Part shown: positions 31,731 through 42,471 of the stretch, one piece after another
Layout of the letters: each line of letters starts with the position of its first letter
Numbering within the stretch: the stretch's first letter is position 1
DNA from: Pectinophora gossypiella
Lineage: Eukaryota; Arthropoda; Insecta; Lepidoptera; Gelechiidae
Assembly: GCF_024362695.1 (NCBI RefSeq)
Contig: NC_065419.1
Coordinates: 6,076,678-6,140,677, forward strand
Direction: 5' to 3'
DNA: 64,000 nt
Translations under genes and position numbers: made by a program
Notes under the pieces: model-generated
What the model saw: the letters and a program-made list of their open reading frames with translations, nothing else
Told to the model about the DNA's origin: nothing
The model's database searches: none

Positions 31731-34286
31731 GTAAGGGTATACCATCATAGGCCTCACTATTTCAGACGATTCATGACAATGATTGTCAGTCAATCATTGC
31801 AGACAGGAACCGGTGAGTGAAGCCAGTAGGTGCACAAGTCTTGAGGGAGCGAGGCAGCTTTTATGTCAGGGGGGGGTCACCAGGTCGCAGACAACCATGA
31901 CCCGCACCGGGAAGCAAGTATCCAGGAAAGTCCCTCATTGGGATGTAGTCGTGAGCTTATTTATTTTTACGTGTTATTTATTTATTTACTTATAAATGTA
32001 ATTTTATTATATTCGTAACATTCCATGTATAATGATTGTGTGTAGTATTTATGAGTATGTTACATTCTGTTAAAATATATTTATTCATAAATAATAAAAA
32101 AACAGAATGTAAATCCACCACAGGCTTCGTCAGTACCAACATTCATATTAAAAAAATTAAAATAAGGGAAAGCATATTCAATTCATACATAATAAAATCC
32201 GCACAAGCTTCGTCAAAACTTACTTATACTTATATCTAACTAACCATACAAACACATCACCATTAAGTAGGTACCCTGGTGCACTGTCCAACTTGGGCAC
32301 CCTCAGGCCTGTTGTTCTAAACTTTGTACCGGGAGCCGAAACTTTGTCCGGCGAAGTAGTTAATGCCTGCGGCAAATCTGCAAGAAGTCACGTCAAACAA
32401 AAAAAACCTGGCGCACCCAGTTAGTGATGGAAAAAACAAGGTTCCTGTAAGAAACCTAATACCTAAACATTAATATAAAATTAACAATGTAGTGTTGTTA
32501 ATTTACCGCTGGGTCTCGCTTGAGTCTAAAAAATAAATGGCCATAAGACGTTAAGCAGTAAGGCAGCGCACGCGGGCCGTTTGTCTAGCTCGCACTTACG
32601 CGTTACACGGTACACAGTAAGTACGAAACTTTGTACGGAATGTCCGAGCTGTACTAAGTTTCACTAATAATGGTCTAATGTGTTAGAAAGGGCACAATTC
32701 TCTTTCCGTTTTACGATATGTACGGGAGAAAGCATCTTAGCGTCATTGTCTTTACGTGAATGCCTACTTACATAAACAGCCTAGTACTAATGGGTGTCTA
32801 TGACGACTGGTAACCATAACCATTAAGTTGAAGTAGGTAATTTTTTTTAACACGTCCACTACTCGATCTAGGTAGTAGGAAGTAATCTCAGTCCTGAAGA
32901 ATTTTCAGGCTTGAAGGCTCCCTTGTTAGACATGACTTGATTTATTTATAGGCTTAATATACAGGGTGTTAGTGACATCGTAACGAAAACTTTGACAGAT
33001 TCAGGTCATGATTCTGAGTTGATATCAAGTGGAATTTTCCGTCGCATAAGTATGGAACGGATAATAATTAAAAAAAAATGATGAATTTTGGACAGGAAAT
33101 TCCACTTGATATCAACTCAGAATCATGGTCTGAATCATCCCCCCAGTATTCGTTACGCTGTCACTAAGCCTCTGTATAACGAATGCGGCAATTTCGCAAT
33201 GATATTCTGATGCAATCAAGCTATCGTATGTCAACAAATCGATTCAATTCTTCGATGAAAACGCCCCGTGCTCTCAAATCTGACTCACCGAAGCATCACT
33301 GAACATTTTGTGTTTTATTGAGTCAGTTAATGGACCATATCGATCCATTACGGGCCATACAGAAGAACTTTACGCTCTAATTGTTTAAATGTTTGTAATT
33401 TATGTTTTGTAACAGTGGACATATTGAATAGATTTATTGCAAACTGTTTTAGGATTACTTAATACTATTTATTCTATCGATTAGCATTATTGCGTTTTGG
33501 AAAGAAATAAGTAGGTACTAAGTAGTTCGGGAAGCAAACACTGATTTTGCGGCTCAGCCCTTGCGGCACGGAAATCGCGCCGCCGAGGTGCGAATTATAT
33601 CGAGGGCTTTGACCAATAGCCGTACGATGTCTATCCACGTAGATAGCATTCGCTGCGTCTGTTGGTCGGAATCATCGATATAACTCGCGCCGCGCGCGGC
33701 ACTGTTGCCGTGTAGAGCCTGTTGCTCTACTTCAGTTGCACTCTACATACACCACAGAGAACGTAGTAACATAGATTATACACCTAAGAGCATATAACTT
33801 ATGATGTATTTTCCCTCAGGCCCCGGTGTATACACAACCGCTGAAGGCGACATTTACTCGGGCACATGGGAGAGCGACAAGCTGAATGCCTTCGAAGTGA
33901 CCACTATACAGTACAAAGACGGCTCAAAGTACGAGGGATTCATAAGAGACTGGAGCTACCAGTCAGCTGGCAAATACAGCTACCCCGACGGCAGTTACTT
34001 GACCTGTGACTTCATGGCAAACGCCCCAACGGGATCCTTAACGATGACGGACCCCAACGGCCACCAATGGTTGGCTAAAGCTGACGTAGGGTTCGCGTGG
34101 TTCGAGCCAGTTAATCATTATTATGACATGCTGGAGAGAAGTCGAGACGTTCCTAAGAACAAGAAGAAGCGCAAGACGTTGATTTCGGACTCTTCTGCGG
34201 CAATCAGCAAGAAGAAAGTGTCTCTCAAACTTAAGTCGACTGTCGAGATGAAAAAGTCTAAAATCCAAAGCAAGGTGCTGAAATAA
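31568..34286 (+). CDS. MORN-repeat protein, two exons
   Basis: Exon 1 (31568-31730) and exon 2 (33820-34286) join in phase 1 to give 209 residues. The first 36 residues are charged (MTDTSETESEVVKKPAKEKE). At least three MORN-type units follow: YDGFFEAK..MHGPGVYTTAEG (about 38-64), YSGTWESDKLNAF (67-90, closing in YKDGS), and YEGFIRDWSYQSAGKYSYPDG (92-112). After a less regular part (to about 160) the tail is very basic (KNKKKRK and several KK/KSK runs). MORN repeats are beta-hairpins found in membrane-associated, axonemal and phosphoinositide-related proteins. No catalytic domain is visible, and I could not place it in a named MORN subfamily. AATAAA at 34490 is a possible poly(A) signal. Confidence 0.82.
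32962..33174. mobile_element. single-hairpin copy of the CAGGGTGTTAGTGAC MITE
   Basis: 213 bp from CAGGGTGTTAGTGACATCGT to a decayed GTCACTAAGCCTCTG, with TA on both sides. Arms of about 90 bp; only one hairpin, without the linker. Confidence 0.75.
33545..33722. mobile_element. palindromic MITE, second copy
   Basis: Shares GACCAATAGCCGTACGATGT and CTATCCACGTAGATAG (33631-33646) with 8100-8260. The arms continue outwards to GCGCCG-rich ends. Confidence 0.6.
33820..34286 (+). CDS. MORN protein exon 2
   Basis: Acceptor CCCTCAG at 33819. The join restores MHGPGVYT, a typical MORN core, which supports the splice. The exon ends KSKIQSKVLK-stop. Confidence 0.88.
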
Positions 34287-34367
34287 TCTGTTGTGATAAT
34301 TCAACTAAACTTGTTATTGGTATGATTTATGCCTTTTAGTGATTATAGCATACCTTATCTATTTTTT

Positions 34368-34810
34368 ATTTATTCTTCTTTCGTCCTGAAGTTTTGTCCC
34401 ACATTTCAAAAAAGCTTAGTTTGTCCCGTATCACTATTGAAGTTGTGCTTCGTCCCATATCACAAGTCCTTTCAAGTTACAATCAACAAAATAAATCATT
34501 TAAAACACTACTCGAGGTTAAACTAAAAAAAGTATTTAAAATCTTAAACTTACTCAGTAGGTATATATTATTTCTTACTTTTTATGAGACAGTTTATGAA
34601 GACGGTTTAATTGTTTTAATTAGGTATCTAAAGCAAGGCAAGGTAGGTAGCTTGGGCATATAAAAGAAGTATGGACCGGAAAAGGAATATAAAATAGGAC
34701 GAAGCAGGAATAAAATTATTAAAATTATATTTTAGGACGAAGGAAAAATATTGTTTGGGACCCAGGATTTTTTAATGTGGGACAAAACTCATTGGGATGA
34801 GGAATAAATA
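34368..34810. mobile_element. inverted-repeat element downstream of the MORN gene
   Basis: GTTTTGTCCCACATT (34391-34405) is answered by AATGTGGGACAAAAC (34774-34788), with weaker pairing outwards through ATTTATTC. Subterminal GTCCCGTATCAC and GTCCCATATCAC words repeat inside the left end. Confidence 0.5.
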
Positions 34811-35221
34811 TTTTTTTTATGTGTCTTATTGTAGGTTTGCCTTAGATAGGATAACTTCTAGGCCGGAGGTTACCTTCCTAGTATAATGTTGTAGCAAGTA
34901 CGCATTTAACGTGTGCACGATAATTTACTGTTTATTACCACCGATGCATTTGACGCACCTGTAAGCGGATGGAGTGAGCAAATGCGTTTCGACACAAAGT
35001 TGTTTCATTCTACTTACTTACTTGTATGAGCCACGTCACAATCACTTTGGTAAACAATCGAAGCTTGTGTGTAAGTGGAAAGGCAAAAGCTCGTATTGAG
35101 TAACCTGTTGAGTGCCTGGACGTATTTAGGAAGGTTAAGACTAATTAGTCTGGAAATATTTTAACTTTCTATAGACAACGCAAGGTTGTCTGCCATCTGA
35201 TGAGGCAGGCAGAGCCCAGTA

Positions 35222-35500
35222 GTGTTGCCGAACTATCGATAGTCCTTCTATCGATAGTTTTCATTCGAAAAAAACCATATTATCGATATGCCTATCGATA
35301 TTATCGATAGCACTGAACGTGATAATAATATCGAAGAAAGTCAATAGTATCGATACTATCGATAGTATCGATAGTTTGTTATTTTCGAACAACAATACTT
35401 TCAATAGTATCGTTAGTATTGCTCTCAATCGATAGTATTGTCACATTCTGAGCCATCGATAGTATCGATACTATCGACAGTATCGATAGTTTGATAGTTT
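35222..35500. repeat. cluster of ten TATCGATA octamers
   Basis: Perfect TATCGATA at 35234, 35249, 35281, 35293, 35302, 35348, 35357, 35366, 35463 and 35481, plus several one-off variants, in 255 bp. This is the core of the Drosophila DRE bound by DREF and resembles the CGATA clusters bound by BEAF-32. It could also be the subterminal repeat array of a hAT-type element, since GTGTTGCC at the left edge looks like a hAT terminus. Confidence 0.7.
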
Positions 35501-36189
35501 AACTTTAATATCGTCGCAACTTTACTTGCAGTCATACACGATATTAAAGTTTTACGATGGAATTATGGTGAACCACTCCATTGCCCGTAATATAGGTGGA
35601 AGACAAAATCCCGTAGATCGAAAATTCGAAATTCAGTGGGTAAAGGTTACACTTTGTGTCGCATTGACGTATAATAATTGTTACTTTGAGTCGTTTTTCC
35701 CAGTAGTTTTACCGTCTTACCAGTTGAACTATTTACTTTTCGAATATTTTGTTCTATTTACGGGAACAATAGTCTGAATAATCACCACACTGAGTACATC
35801 TCTGTACACTACCTCGCTAAGTAGCCACAGTTAGCTCACCCAGTTAAGATCGATGTGACACTTGAATTTGAACCCACTTACTGTAAGTAGCCCATTTTTA
35901 TATACGCTCGCCTACAACTTGCGCTTTAGGGAAGTATATATTAGATGCATCAAGTTTAGAAATGCATTTTATGTTTGATTGATTTATGATACGGAGTCGG
36001 ATTTTCATTCTTCAGTACTAAAATGTAGCATGTAAGGAACAGAAAGGTCTAACAGAAACCTCGGTCAAGTATGGGTAGTTAGTTCATCTAGCGATGGTTG
36101 TACTTACCTCTGACTACCCCAATAGGGATATAGTCGTGAGCTTATGTTATGCATATTAGGAAGAACTTGACTTTTTTCTGTTGAATGAG

Positions 36190-36390
36190 CGATATCACAC
36201 CCCGGACTCATACAAACAACTTCGTTTAACACAGACATTACACATTGACGTTATCGTACACGCGCACTGTGTGTGTGTGTGTCGTCTGACGCATTGTACC
36301 TATATCAATGGTCTGGGGCCATATGATTGAAGACTAAACTATGTCCGAGGGGGGGGGGGGGTGAGGTAAACGTAGCTCAGACGCTAGTGT
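36190..36390 (+). repeat. dispersed repeat (also 57945-58150 and 28060-28160)
   Basis: Shares CACACCCCGGAC, CACATTGACGTTATCGTA, GATTGAAGACTAAA and GGGGTGAGGTAAACGTAGCT with 57945-58150. The GACTAAAGTAA and GGGGGTGAGGTAAATAGCTC part also occurs at 28060-28160. No termini could be defined. Confidence 0.55.
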
Positions 36391-36404
36391 ATTATCGAGT
36401 ATTA

Positions 36405-37185
36405 GGGCGCGTTTCCACAGAAGTGAAGCTGCGCGGAGTTGAGCGGAGCAGAGCCGTGTAAATAGGTAGGTGTTTCCACTAAAGCTGCGCAGAGATGAGC
36501 GACGCAGGGCTGAGTTGTGTAGCTGGGCGAAGTGGAGCCGAGCAGAGCTGAGACTAGCGGAGCGGAGCTGTGAAGTGGAGATGAACAGGGCTGTGAATAC
36601 AATTTCCGCCTGACGTCGCATTACCCCTCGCAGCCCTGCTCCACACCGCGCAACTCTGCGCATCCCCACTCTACACCGCACAGCTCTACTAAGCTCGATA
36701 CCGCTGTGCCACGCTTATCCCCGCGCACCATACATATTAATGTAAATCTTCTCAACTCCGCTAACACTCATCGTTAGCCCATTAACGTCCCCACTGCTGG
36801 GGCACGGGCCTTCCCTATGGATGGATAGGGAGATCGGGCCTTAAACCATCACACGGGCCCAGTGCGGATTGATGGTTATTAACGACTGCTAATGCAGCCG
36901 GGACCAACGGCTTAACGTGCCTTCCGAAGCACGGAGGAGCTCGAGATGAAAACTTTTTTTTTTGTGGTCACCCATCCATCCTATGACCGGCCTTTGCGAA
37001 AGTTGCTTAACTTCAACAATCGCAGACCGAGCGCGTTTACCGCTGCGCCACCGAGCTCCTCGCTATAACACTGTTTCCACTGAATCGGTGCGGAGATGAG
37101 ATGTGTATTTTCAGCAATGTGATTGGTCATTTTTTATAAGTCTCTGCTCAGTTCCGCGCAGCTCAGCTTCTGTGGAAACGCACCC
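36405..37185. mobile_element. TIR element with TTA target duplication, carrying a nested SINE
   Basis: 781 bp. Ends GGGCGCGTTTCCACAGAAG and (inverted) GGGTGCGTTTCCACAGAAGC, flanked by TTA at 36402-36404 and 37186-37188. The left half is rich in GAGCTG/GCGGAG words. A SINE-C sits inside. PIF/Harbinger-like by target duplication. Confidence 0.75.
36769..37065 (-). mobile_element. SINE family C, copy 2 (tRNA/5S composite head)
   Basis: Minus-strand order is the same as copy 1 (3747-4037). The 5S-like part is better preserved: GAAGTTAAGCAAC (plus 37002-37014 reversed) and GGATGGGTGACC (plus 36966-36977 reversed) match the 5S rRNA internal control region as I recall it. Possible short duplication TAACACT (36762-36768, 37066-37072). 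Confidence 0.8.
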
Positions 37186-37736
37186 TTATTCTTTATTCTA
37201 TGCATAGGTACCAAACGCCACATTTCCTTTAATTCGTGCTATCCTTGACCTTACTTTTATATCTGCAGAATCCTACCATTGACAACTTTAATTTAATTCA
37301 GCATTCTCATTGTGCTGTCATAGTTATTCATTGTATGATGACGTCAAGCGTCAAGCCTACAACCAGTTGGCTTGCGAAACTTTTTGCCGGTCCTCTTTTG
37401 GAGGCTGCGCGCACGCACATCTGTAGAATTACACTAAATGGCCGCCTACAGACTGCCCAAACTTGTATAGTGTCTCTTGTTATGTCAAATGCTATTAGTT
37501 TTATGCTTTGAAGTCTCAGGAATCTCAGCAGATCCAATCTATTGCGTACATCTACTCTATACGGTTGCCGTGAAATCTCTTTGTCGCTCATTTCACCGGC
37601 AAACCATAATATAATGGAACAATACACAATCAAATGAAGAGTTCCAAAAAATAGAACTTCCTAAAAAATCCGTGTTCAGCTAAAGCTCTGGCTGAGAAAA
37701 GGCTTTTCATTCTTTGAATGAGCTATTGCATCCTAA

Positions 37737-37870
37737 TAATCAATCAATCAATCAATCAAATATACTTTATTGCACACAATATACAAAACAAATTGACACA
37801 GATGATGATAGATACAGTACAATCTGGCGGCCTTATTGCTAAGCAGCAATTTCTTCCAGGCAACCAGTGG
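37737..37870 (-). mobile_element. LINE 3' end with (ATTG)n-type tail
   Basis: ATCAATCAATCAATCA tail followed by ATACTTTATTGCACACAATA and GGCGGCCTTATTGCTAAGCA, ending in CAGGCAACC. 5'-truncated copy of the family seen at 4456-4590. Confidence 0.65.
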
Positions 37871-38892
37871 ATAGAAAACATTATTACAATAATATGATAT
37901 AAATCCGGTAACTAGTTAATTAGTAAGATTTATAATATTATTGTATGTCAGAATATGGCTGAATGTGCTGTGCCATAAAAATTACTTCCATCACAATGTA
38001 TGACCACATTTACTTCAATTTTCATTTACCTTGTCATCATTTATTGTTCCGCGTCACGGGTTTAAGTCAGGAAAGTAAAAACGCTTGTAGTGTCTAGCTG
38101 GCAGGTACAAAAAGCATAATGTTTTAAAATAGGTACCTACTTACCCATATTTCGTTAGAGTTAAAGTCTAGCTGTGATGAAAATACTACTAAACGCTTGC
38201 ACATTAATTATTATCCCGTTTAACGACGGTTTAGATGTTAAATGTAATGTTTCTAACGTTAATTTTGTACCTGTCATTATCATGCTAAGCCTGGTGGCCT
38301 CGACTGTACGCCTACTATACGCCCAATTTACAAAGAGCTCTGACATTTTAGGAATTTGATTTCAGTTACTCTATTTAATAAACTTTTGGAAGCTTTCATA
38401 GGGATGGCAGAGGTCTGGTTAAAGCGGTGTGTCAGAAAGTTCAACAAGGAGTGCCGAACGCGTGACTGAATGCAATGTGTCTTCCGATGTGGTGTAATTA
38501 GTATTTAGGAAGGACGTGGAAATTAATAGTTGAAGGGCATTGATTTGATTTCAAAATGATGGCCGAGTAAAAGTAGCGCGCGCCTTGCATTCTATAATTG
38601 TAGGTTCCTTTCCTATAGTGGGTTTTATGCTTGACTTTGTTTTCAGATTCATTAAGGATTATGATAAATTGATAATGACTTGTGGGAAGCTTTATGGGAA
38701 GACGTCATGATGAAACCCATAGGTACACTTAAGTACCTAACTACTTACCCAGTCGTAGAAAATAATGTTCAGTTTAGTTATCTACTTAGATTTCTACATA
38801 AAACCTACTTAGTTAAGTAGATTAGAAAATTAAGAAATAGTAAATTATACGCTTTTATAGTCGCACCGTTCGTGCAAAATATTTTTTCATTT

Positions 38893-39172
38893 GCATTGTG
38901 TTCCGTGCTTCGGAAGGCACGTTAAGCCGTTGGTCCCAGTACACCCAGTACACAGTACAGTACATAATTGGTCCCGGTTATTTTGTTTTTTCGTTAACAA
39001 AAAAAACCGGTACCAATTATGTACTGATATTGTAAGTTACTGTTTAAGAGTCGTTACATGAGCAACGTCAGGGGCCTTTGGCGGCTCAATAGTAACCCTG
39101 ACACCAGGGTTGATGGGGTTGGTAATCTTACTCACAACCCACACGATAGAAGAAGATTGTGATTGGCACACA
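38893..39172 (+). mobile_element. SINE family A core and tail, interrupted by a small palindrome
   Basis: Core GTGCTTCGGAAGGCACGTTA, then an inserted palindrome (38958-39026: CAGTACATAATTGGT with its inverted partner), then the A tail GTCAGGGGCCTTTGGCGGCT to CACAACCCACACGATAGAAG. Confidence 0.7.
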
Positions 39173-42100
39173 TGCATACTACAACTGGCCAGAGGATCGA
39201 AGCAAATGGAATTCCGTAGTCTCTGCTTACCCCGGTGGGAAATAGGCGTGAGTTTATATAATATGTATCGCAACTATTCACATGTTTGCTTAGACAAAAA
39301 ATGCGGAAAACCTATCTTGCGGAAAACCTATACTAGGTAAAGGTACCTAATTTTCTTTCTCTACATTGAATTTACATTTTCATTATAAAGAGAAACTACC
39401 AGTTACATACTCCACTCGTTTCCCCATACATTCAGATTGGCTTGTAACGATCTTCTATCAACGACTGGTGATAAATCCAACGTTAAGTTTCGAATAACTC
39501 AGGTGCGCGGACGCATACTCGGCGGCGACTTCTTGACCTTAAAGACGCGTTCTGAGTTTCAATTAAACCTTCCAGTCTACTGCTTACTTTTGACTTGTAA
39601 GCTTAATGCAGGTAGAGAAACAAGAGTTTGTAAAGAACTGCTGCCGTTTCGAATTTCGAACCAATTTAGGTACATAGACTTAGACAGAGATTAGATGTTT
39701 TCGCGCACATCCTAAATCTATGCCTACATGACATTACTTTTCAAATTATCCCGTCCGTGTTTTGAATAGTAGAATTAGTAGGTAGGTGACCCATTCTCTC
39801 AACGCTGAGTAGGTTACTTATGTATCTAAATATGGCTTGAGAATATGTTTAGAAAAACTCAGAATGTAGGTGCTTACTTACTTACATTTGTTTTCATTGT
39901 ACTATGTTGCTTATCATAGCGTGCGTGTTATAGGTACGTGTATAAAACATTGATAGTCTATCATTTTACGGTAGCGTGCGATGCATTTACCTGAAGCATA
40001 GGATCGTAAAATAGGTGCCTAGATGTTGTTTTCTGATGAGTAGGTACTTTACTTAGATTGAAGTACCGCACCAGTACTTAAATAACTTTAAAACAAATGA
40101 ATTTAGAAGTAGGTAGCTACTTATTTGCAAAAGTTCGTTAAAAGCTTCACATTGTGTAAAACTTATTTTCCTATTTTTGACATGCAAAGTAAGTAGCTAT
40201 TGTTATAGTTTCCAAATAACTCTATTGTTAATCCAATAGTTACGGGAGAGGATAAAATGTGGAATTTTAATAAGTTGCTAAGGTTCAATGCATTTGGGAA
40301 AATCAAGTAGCTACATTACTGATTTGTGCTTATCTAAAGTAATTTATTTTCCCTGAGTTAGAACGCAAAAAGACCGCATTTTATTAATTTAAAAAATAGT
40401 TTTAAGTATTATTTTTAATACCTTACTTACGTATTTATTTAGATTTAAATAATTGAATTTAGAATAAGTTTAATTTCGTTTGTTTAGTGAATTATTTTTG
40501 TAAGGTAAAGCTGGCCGCAATTACTTTAAAAAATATTTTAGGCCGCCTTTTAGGAATTTAAAAATAAAACAAAAACATTTAACTTTTTATTTTTGTTTTA
40601 AGGCTACATTAATATATTTTTTAGCGTTCACCAACCAGGATTTTAATGTTTTTTTTATGAGTAAGTAATTAGTAAACCAAAAAGTATTTTTTAATAAAAA
40701 TGATTTTTTTTTACATAACAACCGATGTAAACGAATTGTTTTAACATTGTTGATCCATTTACTCTTTCTCCGCTAAATAGGGATTTTTAAATAATATTTT
40801 ACCTTTTTTAAAACTTATTAGTATCTCTACAGTCAGTCAGTCAGTTTTCTTAGTGTCTTAGTAGTGTAATGATCTACTTCAATGAGACCTACCTACCTAT
40901 ATAAGCCAAGTAAACAGACAGTATAACAACATAATATGCTCACGATTCACGAATGTATTCTGTACCAAAAAATCTTTTTTTTTAATTAATGATAGAAATG
41001 TGTGACATACTGTTTCTCTAGTTATTATAAATACATGTTGCAGTGTATATAACATAGATTCAAAAGATGTGTTGCTGTTGCATTTTCTTGTCATTTATTC
41101 TTCTCAAACACCTTGTGAAATGACGTAAAAAAAAAAGATTTTTCAACAAGTTTATTATGTACCTAATAAAGTTTTAAATAAAAGTAGAAACTTTAATATT
41201 ACCTAATGAATTATCTTGACCTTCTAACTAGGTACCTTATACTTATAATCTTAAATACTAAAGTTAAAGACCACGTAGAAGTAATTCATGGGTGTACTGT
41301 CCGATCAATTCCAATACAAAGGGATAGAGAGCACGAATCGACCATGAATAAGCCGCGGAACAATTAATTGGCCATCGTAAGATACTGCTTAAGATCGCCA
41401 ACTAAGAAGGGGTATAAACCAATCTAGTTCCTGGTCTACAGGTGGTTACTTCTCGGACTGAACAAGACTGACTGACTGTTCGGTGACATACGGCGAGTCA
41501 GTCGCGTGAAGTCACTGTTCGTTATCTGCGCTGAAGTGGAGTCGTGTCTTTTCAGGTTGTAAATGTCAATTAGCGCTGGTTGTGTACTGAGCGCTTGGAT
41601 TTGGTACCTATCTACTTTTATTGCTGAGTAGGTAGGTAGTACTTGAGCTTGGATGCGGATCTACACATACTGTACCTATTTCTGTTGGTGCAGGTGTCAC
41701 TCGCCCTTAGTGTCAGTCTAAATCTCTCACTTTATAAGTAATGTGTTACAAGTTTACTCGATGTGTAGATTATGTATGACAATTTAATAAAGTCGTCAAA
41801 TTACTTACCTACTTACCCTCCTAAACGCTGCATTTTAAATCAAGTGTTTTTTAACATGATATATCGTAGGTTTCCCGCACTTGACATTGACTACTTGGGC
41901 GGACAATTGGAGAGCGTTGAGGTTTCTCACCTTGTGGCTTCTAAATCTTCGTACAGAACTGGAGTTAGTACTATACATATCTACTTACGACAACAAGACA
42001 CTAACTGGAACACCTATCTTTATATGCTTAATCAAATCGAAACTGAAAATACTTACCTTCTAAATCTTTGTACAAAACTGTAGTTAGTACTATAGGTACA

Positions 42101-42395
42101 TATCTACTTATGACAACAAGGAACAATATCTTATTTTTTATGAAAATTAACAGTTGTTAATCTCTTGGTCTATCAACAAGCCATAGTAGAGACAAGAACA
42201 GGAGGCGAAGTCGTCTGTGGCAAGCAGATCGGCTGTAGATGTCGGGCGAGGCAGACGCGAGGCGAGCGCGCCGCGCGCCGCCGCGGCTTATCACCTTATC
42301 ACTCTTATCACTTACTCATCGCGAAACCGATACCGTACCCTAACCATTCACCAACACCACACGTGCGAAATCAAAGCGCCTCCCAGTTTTTGAAC

Positions 42396-42471
42396 ATGTT
42401 TATAATTAGTACCAGTGCCGTAACAAAGTTTGTTTTTATAGTGTTTCTGTGCGAATATGTTGTTGCACAAG
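42396..42471 (+). CDS. Itgbn: integrin beta exon 1 (signal peptide)
   Basis: The first ATG in this frame, encoding MFIISTSAVTKFVFIVFLCE then YVVAQ; ends in phase 1 at GTTTGT. A GC-rich block (42240-42290) just upstream is probably 5' UTR or promoter. Confidence 0.75.

Larger units (their letters stand above)
31731..33819 (+). other. intron of the MORN gene
   Basis: 2.1 kb containing a hairpin MITE (32962-33174) and a palindromic MITE (33545-33722). A short LINE-tail-like piece lies near 31930-31980. The rest is unassigned. Confidence 0.7.
34811..42395. other. long intergenic stretch upstream of the integrin gene
   Basis: 7.6 kb with no recognised exon on either strand. It contains the TATCGATA cluster (35222-35500), a dispersed repeat (36190-36390), a TIR element with a nested SINE (36405-37185), a LINE 3' end (37737-37870) and a SINE-A (38893-39172). 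39700-42150 is AT-rich and featureless to me. Confidence 0.6.

Noticed and set aside
36334..36681. Open frame rich in Ser, Arg, Leu and Ala on the minus strand
   Set aside because: Produced by the GAGCTG/GCGGAG-rich subterminal DNA of the 36405-37185 element; not conserved coding text.
42165..42395. In-frame extension upstream of the integrin signal peptide
   Set aside because: Open by chance in GC-rich DNA; it lacks an ATG in that frame, and starting at 42396 gives a normal signal peptide.
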